Source: Bacteroides fragilis NCTC 9343
Lineage (GTDB): Bacteria; Bacteroidota; Bacteroidia; Bacteroidales; Bacteroidaceae
Assembly: GCF_000025985.1 (NCBI RefSeq)
Contig: NC_003228.3
Coordinates: forward strand, 2,728,001-2,792,000
Length of the DNA stretch: 64,000 nt
Direction: 5' to 3'
Shown: positions 58,399 to 64,000 of the stretch, in pieces
Layout of the letters: each line of letters begins with the position of its first letter
How positions within the stretch are numbered: the stretch's first letter is position 1
The notes under the pieces: model-generated
The model's database searches: none
Seen by the model: only the letters and a program-made list of their open reading frames with translations
What the model was told of the DNA's origin: nothing
Program-made: the position numbers and the translations under genes

Positions 58399-59202
58399 AT
58401 GATAAAGTACATTGCAACATTGTTACTGACGGTCTTATTCGTAGCATGCAATAATGGCAAAGGACAACAGCCCTCTGAAGAAAATGAAGACCCCAAGGCC
58501 AAAGAGATTCTCCAAGGCATTTGGCTTGATGATGAAACTGAAACTCCCTTGATGCGCATAATAGGAGATACGATTTATTATTCCGATGCTCAAAGTGCTC
58601 CGGTTTATTTCAAAATCCTAAAAGATACGCTCTATACCTATGGCAAAGACGTAACCCACTATCAAATTGACAAGCAGAGTGAATATTCTTTTTGGTTCCA
58701 TTCTCTGGCTGATAATATTATCAAGCTCCATAAGTCGGAAGATCCTAATGATACATTGGCATTCTCCTTTAAGTCGGTCGAAATTATTCCGACCTATACA
58801 GAAGTCACTAAGAAGGACAGTGTGGTAATGTTCGATGGCGTCCGCTACAGAGCCTATGTATACATCAACCCCTCACAAATGAAAGTAGTGAAAACAACTT
58901 ATTCGGAAGATGGTATCAGTATGGACAATATTTACTATGACAATGTAATGCATATATGTGTGTATGAAGGCAAAAAAAGTTTATATGCCAAGGACATTAC
59001 CAAGCAAATGTTTGTAGATGTAATTCCAACAGATTTTCTGCAACAGGCCATTCTATCTGATATGAATTTTATAGGAATTGACCGCAAAGGCTATCATTAT
59101 CAAGCACTCGTCTGTATTCCGGAAAGTCCGGTATGCAATCTTGTGAATCTTACCATCAGTTTCGATGGAAAACTAAATATAACGGCTGCAAAATATAAAT
59201 AA
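58399..59202 (+). CDS. Lipoprotein, probable DUF4738 family
   Basis: 267 residues from the ATG at 58399 (MIKYIATLLLTVLFVAC), with a lipobox ending at Cys17. An acidic linker (QPSEENEDPKAKEI) leads to a beta-rich domain (GIWLDDETETPLMRIIGDTIYY, YFKILKDTLYTYGKDVTHYQI) typical of the Bacteroides DUF4738 proteins. Function unknown; an envelope location is expected. It is a single-gene unit between the ugd terminator and the convergent helicase. Confidence 0.8.
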   Translation: MIKYIATLLLTVLFVACNNGKGQQPSEENEDPKAKEILQGIWLDDETETPLMRIIGDTIYYSDAQSAPVYFKILKDTLYTYGKDVTHYQIDKQSEYSFWFHSLADNIIKLHKSEDPNDTLAFSFKSVEIIPTYTEVTKKDSVVMFDGVRYRAYVYINPSQMKVVKTTYSEDGISMDNIYYDNVMHICVYEGKKSLYAKDITKQMFVDVIPTDFLQQAILSDMNFIGIDRKGYHYQALVCIPESPVCNLVNLTISFDGKLNITAAKYK

Positions 59203-59248
59203 ACCGACCTGACCGAAGAATTACAAATAGTAAAAAGAGTATTAAGAG

Positions 59249-59285
59249 AAAAAGGGCAGAAAAGCTTTACGCTTATCTTCTGCCC
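59249..59285 (-). terminator. Terminator of the DEAD-box gene, overlapping its stop codon
   Basis: An 8-bp stem GGGCAGAA/TTCTGCCC (59254-59261 with 59278-59285) with a T-run on the minus strand. One arm encodes the C-terminal Gly-Arg-Arg of the helicase. Confidence 0.75.
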
Positions 59286-60529
59286 GATCTGGGTGCCGTA
59301 GAACGTCCACCGTTATTATTTTTTCTATTTCCGTTCCGGAAGTTTCTTCCTCCTCTTCCTGCGTTAGTATACGAACGAGGATTATATTGAGGAGCTTCCC
59401 CCAATTCAGCCGGTACCGGTATCTTATAAATTTCTTTTTCGAGGAAATTCTCGATATTCTTAAAATTAGTTTGTTCTTTCTCATTCACAAACGTGAGGGC
59501 AACTCCATCATTGTTCGCACGTGCAGTACGTCCGATGCGGTGAACATAATCTTCACTGTCATGTGGAACATCGAAATTAATCACCAACCGGATATCATCA
59601 ATATCTATCCCTCTGGATACAATGTCTGTAGCGACCAAAATATTGATACGTCCCGATTTGAATTCATGCATAATAAATTCACGCTGTACCTGCTCAAGAT
59701 CAGAATGCATTTCTCCAACATTCAACTTCATCATTTTCAGCGCCTTTGCCACTTCTTTTACTTTTATCTTTGAAGATGCAAAAATGATAACTCTTTCGGG
59801 CACCTCTTCCGCAAACAAGCTTCTTACAATACCCAATTTCTGATTTTCGTAACAGACATAAGCAGCCTGAACAATTTTTTCAGCAGGTTTCGATACGGCC
59901 AGTTTGACTTCAGCAGGGTTATTCAGGATAGTATTGGCCAATTGCTGAATCTTAGCCGGCATGGTAGCGGAAAACATAATCGTCTGGCGTTCTTTTGGCA
60001 AATATTTTACGATCTGCATAATATCCTCGTAGAACCCCATATCAAGCATACGGTCTGCTTCATCAAGAATAAAATAAGAAACCCGGGATAAATCAACGTA
60101 TCCCAGACTCAGATGTGCAATCAGGCGTCCCGGTGTAGCTATAACCACATCGGCACCAAGCATCAAGCCTTTTTTCTGCTGCTCAAAAAGTATTCCGTCA
60201 TTTCCTCCGTAAACAGCCACACTTGAAACAGGCATAAAATAAGAGAAGCCCTCCATTTGTTGATCTATTTGTTGGGCCAGTTCACGGGTAGGTGACATAA
60301 TCACACAGTTGATGGCATCTTCCGGATGTCCACCTTCCGACAATTTATTCAATATAGGCAACAAAAAGGCAGCCGTCTTACCGGTTCCTGTCTGCGCTAC
60401 AGCGATTAAATCTCTACCTTCGAGTATTACCGGGATCGCTTGTTCTTGTATAGGAGTACATTCCTCAAAACGCATAGCGTCGAGTGCTTCAAGTACATTG
60501 TCATTTAATTGTAATTCGGAAAACTTCAT
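59273..60529 (-). CDS. DEAD-box RNA helicase
   Basis: 418 residues. All helicase motifs are visible: Q-motif FEECTPIQEQAIPVILEGRD, AQTGTGKTAA (I), PTRELAQQ (Ia), ATPGRL (Ib), DEAD (II, LDEADRMLD), SAT (III), VATDIVSRGIDI (V) and HRIGRTAR (VI). A basic Gly/Asn/Arg-rich tail (YTNAGRGGRNFRNGNRKNNNGG) probably binds RNA. It resembles RhlE. It unwinds RNA duplexes in ribosome assembly or RNA decay; the exact role is unknown. It has its own promoter and terminator. Confidence 0.94.
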   Translation of the reverse strand: MKFSELQLNDNVLEALDAMRFEECTPIQEQAIPVILEGRDLIAVAQTGTGKTAAFLLPILNKLSEGGHPEDAINCVIMSPTRELAQQIDQQMEGFSYFMPVSSVAVYGGNDGILFEQQKKGLMLGADVVIATPGRLIAHLSLGYVDLSRVSYFILDEADRMLDMGFYEDIMQIVKYLPKERQTIMFSATMPAKIQQLANTILNNPAEVKLAVSKPAEKIVQAAYVCYENQKLGIVRSLFAEEVPERVIIFASSKIKVKEVAKALKMMKLNVGEMHSDLEQVQREFIMHEFKSGRINILVATDIVSRGIDIDDIRLVINFDVPHDSEDYVHRIGRTARANNDGVALTFVNEKEQTNFKNIENFLEKEIYKIPVPAELGEAPQYNPRSYTNAGRGGRNFRNGNRKNNNGGRSTAPRSGRR

Positions 60530-60548
60530 CGTTTATTTTATTTGCTCG

Positions 60549-60556
60549 CAAAGATA
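60549..60556 (-). promoter_or_regulatory. Bacteroides -7 box (TATCTTTG) for the DEAD-box gene
   Basis: CAAAGATA on the + strand, 20 bp upstream of the ATG at 60529. Confidence 0.6.
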
Positions 60557-60608
60557 GAAAATTCACTACGTAGTACAAATTTTTCGGGTTCTTTTATTCT
60601 TTCCACTC

Positions 60609-61832
60609 TTACATATTCAAATAAGAGTCCTTAAATCCCAGGAAGTAAAGTACGCCATCAAGCCCAATCGTATTAATAGATTGTTTGGCATTGGCCACAA
60701 CTTTGGGTTTTGCATGAAAGGCAATGCCAAGACCGGCAACTCCCAACATAGGAAGATCATTAGCTCCATCCCCAACAGCAATGGTTTGAGCGATATCTAC
60801 TTTTTCTACCTGAGCGATCAATCGCAGCAGTTCCGCTTTACGCTTTCCATCTACCACATCTCCCAAATAACGCCCCGTCAGCTTGCCGTCTACAATCTCA
60901 AGTTCATTGGCATATACATAATCAACACCGTATTTCTTCTGCAAATACTGTCCAAAGTAGGTGAAACCTCCCGAAAGGATAGCAATCTTATAACCATACT
61001 TCTTCAGAACATACATCAAGCGATCCACCCCTTCAGTTATTGGCAGACTCTCGGCAATTTCCTGCATTACAGATTCGTCCAGTCCTTTCAGCAGTGCAAC
61101 CCGCTCACGAAAACTTTCCGTAAAGTCAATTTCTCCCCTCATGGCACGTTCCGTAATTGCTTTTACTTCAGCACCTACACCGGCACGTATAGCAAGTTCG
61201 TCAATTACTTCGGTTTCTATTAATGTAGAGTCCATATCGAAACAGATCAGGCGGCGCATACGGCGATACATATTATCCAACTGGAAAGAGAAATCCATTT
61301 CAAGTTCACTGGCCAATTTCATCAACTGTCCCTGCATAGCTTCTTTATCCCGGGGAGTACCGCGAACCGAGAATTCAATACAGGCTCGGGTATGCATTTT
61401 ACGCTCATCCAATGGAATACGTCCGGTCAGACGTTTGATGGCATCAATATTCATGTCCTGCTCAGCTAAAATACGGGTAACCGCCGCAATCTGACGAGCC
61501 GTAAGTTTACGTCCCAGCAATGTAAGGATATAGCGGTTCTTACCTTGCATATTCACCCAGCTTTCATACTCTTCTTCGGTAATCGGATAGAAACGAATGG
61601 TTACTCCCAAGGAAGATGCCTTAAAAAGCAACTCTTTCATCATAAATCCCGAGAGTTGTTCCTCAGTCATACAGAGAATGCCCAGTGAAAGGGTGTTATG
61701 AATATCTGCCTGACCAATATCCAGGATAGTGGCATCGTATTTTGCCAATATCTCTGTTACGGAGGCTGTAAGTCCCGGACGATCTTCACCGGTAATACGA
61801 ATCAGAATTAATTCTGTTTTTGATGGTTGCAT
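60609..61832 (-). CDS. serB: Phosphoserine phosphatase with N-terminal ACT domains
   Basis: 407 residues. The N-terminal 190 residues contain two ACT-type regulatory domains (LILIRITGEDRPGLTASVTEIL and RYILTLLGRKLTARQIAAVTRIL). The C-terminal HAD domain has the DxDST motif (CFDMDSTLIETEVIDELA), ILSGGFTYFGQ, and GDGANDLPML. It makes serine from phosphoserine, with likely serine feedback through the ACT domains. A 7-bp hairpin (60605-60611 with 60622-60628) includes the stop codon but lacks a T-run. Confidence 0.96.
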   Translation of the reverse strand: MQPSKTELILIRITGEDRPGLTASVTEILAKYDATILDIGQADIHNTLSLGILCMTEEQLSGFMMKELLFKASSLGVTIRFYPITEEEYESWVNMQGKNRYILTLLGRKLTARQIAAVTRILAEQDMNIDAIKRLTGRIPLDERKMHTRACIEFSVRGTPRDKEAMQGQLMKLASELEMDFSFQLDNMYRRMRRLICFDMDSTLIETEVIDELAIRAGVGAEVKAITERAMRGEIDFTESFRERVALLKGLDESVMQEIAESLPITEGVDRLMYVLKKYGYKIAILSGGFTYFGQYLQKKYGVDYVYANELEIVDGKLTGRYLGDVVDGKRKAELLRLIAQVEKVDIAQTIAVGDGANDLPMLGVAGLGIAFHAKPKVVANAKQSINTIGLDGVLYFLGFKDSYLNM

Positions 61833-61857
61833 AGCTGAATGTTCATTAAGTATCCTG

Positions 61858-61865
61858 CAAAAGTA
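61858..61865 (-). promoter_or_regulatory. Bacteroides -7 box (TACTTTTG) for serB
   Basis: CAAAAGTA on the + strand, 26 bp upstream of the ATG at 61832. Confidence 0.5.
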
Positions 61866-61938
61866 GGGGAAAATTCCCAGTATTTATGCTAAATAACATA
61901 AAAAACTGCACTTAAAAAGAGAGAAAATTACTTGTTTA

Positions 61939-61971
61939 TTTGGAAGTTGGAATAATATTTACTTACCTTTG
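61939..61971 (+). promoter_or_regulatory. Full Bacteroides promoter (TTTG-N21-TACCTTTG) for the thioredoxin-fold gene
   Basis: -33 at 61939-61942 and -7 at 61964-61971. The predicted start near 61976 leaves a leader of about 128 nt before the ATG at 62104, longer than at nearly all other genes here. Confidence 0.7.
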
Positions 61972-61990
61972 CACCCGGTTTCTGAATTAA

Positions 61991-62082
61991 AGGCCTTGAC
62001 AGTCAACAGATTCCTCTCTGTTGTGCCTAAAAAGACGATGTTTCGGGGAGAGACCACTGTTTTAGAGGACAGTCCCGGATAG
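61991..62082 (+). promoter_or_regulatory. Structured leader RNA with a 14-codon upstream ORF
   Basis: Hairpin 1: CAACAGA/TCTGTTG (62004-62010 with 62017-62023), extended by AGGC/GCCT (61991-61994 with 62025-62028). Hairpin 2: ACTGT/ACAGT with an outer TTCGGGG/TCCCGGA helix (about 62042-62079). A small ORF (MFRGETTVLEDSPG, 62038-62082) spans hairpin 2 and stops 21 bp before the gene. No known riboswitch class was recognised. Confidence 0.5.
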
Positions 62083-62103
62083 TATTAACTAAAACCGAAT
62101 TAC

Positions 62104-62613
62104 ATGAGGCATGTAAAATGGATTTTTGTTGTATTACTAATTAGTTCCTTGACTTCTTTCGTAGAAAAAGACAAACCCACCGGAGGTTTGAATGTGGGTG
62201 ACGTAGCCCCTGATTTCACAATCGAATCTACGTCAGATGCACAGTACAATTTTGATTTGACCGACTTAAAAGGTAAATATGTGCTGCTTAGTTTTTGGGC
62301 AAGTTACGATGCACAGTCCCGGATGCAAAACGCAAGTTTGAGCAATGCGCTTCGATCAACTTCTCAAGATGTGGAAATGGTTTCCGTTTCATTTGACGAA
62401 TACCAGTCGGTATTTCAGGAAACCATTCGTAAGGACCAAATAGTTACGCCCACCTGTTTCGCGGAAACTAAAGGCGAAAGCTCCGGCTTGTTTAAGAAAT
62501 ACCGTTTAAACCGGGGTTTCACTAACTATTTATTGGATGGAAATGGTGTGATTATAGCCAAAAACATCTCTGCTGCAGAACTTTCTGCTTATGCAAACAA
62601 AATCAAAGGTTGA
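62104..62613 (+). CDS. Thioredoxin-fold (TlpA/redoxin-like) protein lacking the CxxC motif
   Basis: 169 residues. A signal-like N-terminus (VKWIFVVLLISSLTSFV) suggests export. The redoxin-like domain is clear: GDVAPDFTIESTSDAQ, DLKGKYVLLSFWASYDAQSR and a C-terminal TNYLLDGNGVIIAKNISAAEL. Where TlpA and ResA have WCxxC, the sequence reads Y68-D69-A70-Q71-S72, so both active-site cysteines are missing. Only one cysteine (C118) remains. It is therefore unlikely to be a disulfide oxidoreductase and may be a binding or chaperone-like relative. The long structured leader suggests special regulation. Confidence 0.83.
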   Translation: MRHVKWIFVVLLISSLTSFVEKDKPTGGLNVGDVAPDFTIESTSDAQYNFDLTDLKGKYVLLSFWASYDAQSRMQNASLSNALRSTSQDVEMVSVSFDEYQSVFQETIRKDQIVTPTCFAETKGESSGLFKKYRLNRGFTNYLLDGNGVIIAKNISAAELSAYANKIKG

Positions 62614-62639
62614 TTTTAAAGCGTAAGAAGAGAGTGGGG

Positions 62640-62668
62640 GTTCCCAACAGGATTTCGATCCCGGGAAC
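62640..62668 (+). other. Stem-loop after the thioredoxin-fold gene
   Basis: GTTCCC/GGGAAC and GGAT/ATCC with a TTCG loop form a compact hairpin (62640-62668) 27 bp after the stop, without a T-run. It may stabilise the mRNA 3' end. Confidence 0.45.
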
Positions 62669-62698
62669 GAGACAAAAGAGGAAATGAATACAACAAAA

Positions 62699-62745
62699 AA
62701 TTCCGCCCGCACTTGTGGATTTCACAGGAGCAGGCGGAAATTCTT
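62699..62745. terminator. Bidirectional terminator
   Basis: TTCCGCC/GGCGGAA stem with an inner TTGTG/CACAG helix, A6 before and T-rich after, between the convergent thioredoxin-fold and LptF/LptG genes. Confidence 0.75.
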
Positions 62746-62778
62746 ATTTTTAGACCCTTTGAATTCAAATGCAATCCA

Positions 62779-63876
62779 TTATTTGGGAGCCTTTCTATAT
62801 AGGTAAAATGCAATCAGCGCATACAGTAAATTAGGAATCCACATGGCGATCATCGGAGGCATATTTCCATTTACCGCAAAAGTAGATGCCACGGTCTGGA
62901 ACAGGATATATGAAAAGCTCAGTCCAAGTCCTATTCCCAAATGCAATCCCATTCCCCCCTTTGTTTTTCTTGAAGAAAGAGATACTCCGATCACAGTCAG
63001 GATGAATGATGCAAATGACATGGCGATTCGTTTATGATACTCTATTTCAAACTCTTTGATATTGGCAATACCCCTTTGTTTCTGCTTATCTATATATGCA
63101 CTAAGCTGAGGGCTGGTCAACATTTCCTGTTGATTACGCATAATCATGAAATCGGCAGGTTCCATCGGTATAATGGAATCCATCTTATCTCCACGGACAA
63201 TAGTTTCCTTTAATCCGTCGAGATTACGAATCATATAATCCTTAATGGTCCATTTATTAACCGCAGTAGTATCATAAGTAATGCTACGGGCAGTCAAATG
63301 GGATACCAGTTTCTTATCTACGAATTTATCCAGCGAAAAACGGTTTCCTGTCTTATTGTAATCCTGATAGTTATCAATATAAGCAATCACGCCTGTGTCT
63401 ATCTCCAACTGTATATTGTGTACATAAGTGGTCTTTTTCTTTTTCACGTATTTATCTTCAAAGTCCAGACGAGTCACACTGCCTCTTGGAATCACATACG
63501 ATCCTAATATAAAGGTAGAAATCGCAATGATACCGGCCGATATCATGTAAGGACGCAACATCCGTTTAAAACTCATACCGGTAGAAAACATTGCAATAAT
63601 CTCGGAGTTCTCAGCCAGTTTAGAGGTGAAGAATATGACAGCAATAAATACAAACAACGGACTGAACAGATTCGCGAAATATGGAATAAAGTTCATGTAG
63701 TAATCGAAGATGATTGCCGACCACGGCGCACTCCGTTCCATAAACTTATCCATCTTCTCGTTGAAGTCGAATACTACTGCGATGGAGATAATCAATGCAA
63801 TAGCAAATACATACGTCCCCAAGAATTTCTTGATGATATATAAGTCCAGGCGTTTAATAAACCGATTGCTTCTCAT
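62779..63876 (-). CDS. LptF/LptG family permease
   Basis: 365 residues. Three N-terminal and three C-terminal membrane helices flank a periplasmic beta-jellyroll region (about 110-270), the YjgP/YjgQ layout. Elements include LDLYIIKKFLGTYVFAIALII, NLFSPLFVFIAVIFFTSKLAENSEIIAMFSTGMSFKRMLRPY, and the C-terminal HKRIAMSFASFILTVIGVSLSSRKTKGGMGLHLG. It is one of the two permease subunits that extract LPS for LptB2FG; which one is not certain. It starts 4 bp after the tgt stop codon. Confidence 0.92.
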   Translation of the reverse strand: MRSNRFIKRLDLYIIKKFLGTYVFAIALIISIAVVFDFNEKMDKFMERSAPWSAIIFDYYMNFIPYFANLFSPLFVFIAVIFFTSKLAENSEIIAMFSTGMSFKRMLRPYMISAGIIAISTFILGSYVIPRGSVTRLDFEDKYVKKKKTTYVHNIQLEIDTGVIAYIDNYQDYNKTGNRFSLDKFVDKKLVSHLTARSITYDTTAVNKWTIKDYMIRNLDGLKETIVRGDKMDSIIPMEPADFMIMRNQQEMLTSPQLSAYIDKQKQRGIANIKEFEIEYHKRIAMSFASFILTVIGVSLSSRKTKGGMGLHLGIGLGLSFSYILFQTVASTFAVNGNMPPMIAMWIPNLLYALIAFYLYRKAPK

Positions 63877-63880
63877 AAAT

Positions 63881-64000
63881 TTATAGTCTTGTTGACACTC
63901 TTTTCACCATCATAGGTTTCCAGGTTGAAAAGTCTCCTGCGATAATGTGCTTGCGTGCTTCTCCTACCAGCCACAAATAAAACGCCAGATTGTGGATAGA
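63881..64000 (-). CDS. tgt: tRNA-guanine transglycosylase (3' end only)
   Basis: The last 39 codons of a gene that continues past the window edge. SIHNLAFYLWLVGEARKHII followed by AGDFSTWKPMMVKRV matches the conserved C-terminus of bacterial Tgt, which exchanges guanine 34 for preQ1 in queuosine tRNAs. The stop TAA is at 63881-63883. It is immediately upstream of the LptF/LptG gene, a pairing common in Bacteroidetes. Confidence 0.88.
   Translation of the reverse strand, partial: SIHNLAFYLWLVGEARKHIIAGDFSTWKPMMVKRVSTRL

Noticed and set aside
62640..62668. tRNA-like fragment (GGATTTCGATCCCGGGAA)
   Set aside because: It recalls a T arm on the minus strand, but the stem and loop lengths do not fit a T arm and no cloverleaf can be built; it folds better as a simple TTCG-loop hairpin.

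Overview
The window looks like a chromosomal segment of a Bacteroides species, most probably of the B. fragilis group. The evidence is the AT-rich sequence with few Shine-Dalgarno motifs, more than two dozen copies of the Bacteroidetes -7 promoter box TAnnTTTG (several with a TTTG or TTG -33 box 19-21 bp upstream), and Bacteroidales families such as DUF4296, DUF4738, a lipoprotein-type TamA, OprP-like porins and HU/SPOR proteins. It is almost entirely core genome: no insertion sequence, prophage, CRISPR array or rRNA operon was seen. Species assignment is inference.

Layout. 1-7,000: the end of a PabC-like gene, a DUF2461 gene, a eukaryote-type glycogen branching enzyme, then a convergent operon of patatin, Gfo/Idh oxidoreductase and cytoplasmic GH13 amylase. 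7,100-12,600: fosmidomycin-resistance-type exporter, divergent glutamine synthetase homologue, CRP/FNR regulator plus SDR gene, PAP2 phosphatase and a small wHTH protein. 12,600-17,800: small ORFs, sucCD, fabD and thiD. 18,000-23,300: a complete xylose operon (Nudix-type regulator, xylulokinase, xylose isomerase, xylose symporter). 23,800-33,800: phosphodiesterase, GNAT-nitrilase fusion, 2-Cys peroxiredoxin, RRM protein, a System II cytochrome c maturation pair with a triheme peroxidase, an S41 peptidase that looks clipped by a palindromic repeat, and a YhiM homologue.

33,900-40,700: ileS, a DksA-like protein, lspA, a DUF4296 lipoprotein and a small protein run as one block against a convergent SpoU methyltransferase. 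41,000-47,000: TonB-domain lipoprotein, TamL-like outer-membrane protein, DUF3332, DoxX, several unannotated micro-ORFs and a tRNA-Lys(CTT). 47,400-54,300: OprP-like porin, a Mef-like efflux pump with a leader peptide, a second identical tRNA-Lys(CTT), an MBL hydrolase, a POT-like transporter and uxaC. 54,400-64,000: a short tandem repeat array, FHA and HU/SPOR proteins, rfbC and ugd, a DUF4738 lipoprotein, a DEAD-box helicase, serB, a thioredoxin-fold protein without its CxxC motif behind a structured leader, an LptF/LptG permease and the 3' end of tgt.

The observations judged most worth checking are a 17-codon leader ORF with alternative hairpins ahead of the Mef-like pump; a GxHH replacement of the HxGH motif in IleRS, a signature linked to mupirocin hyper-resistance; an FNR-like palindrome at about -41.5 of the SDR promoter, just after a CRP/FNR gene; self-contained transcription units for 26- and 28-residue peptides; and strong hairpins between the xylose operon genes.
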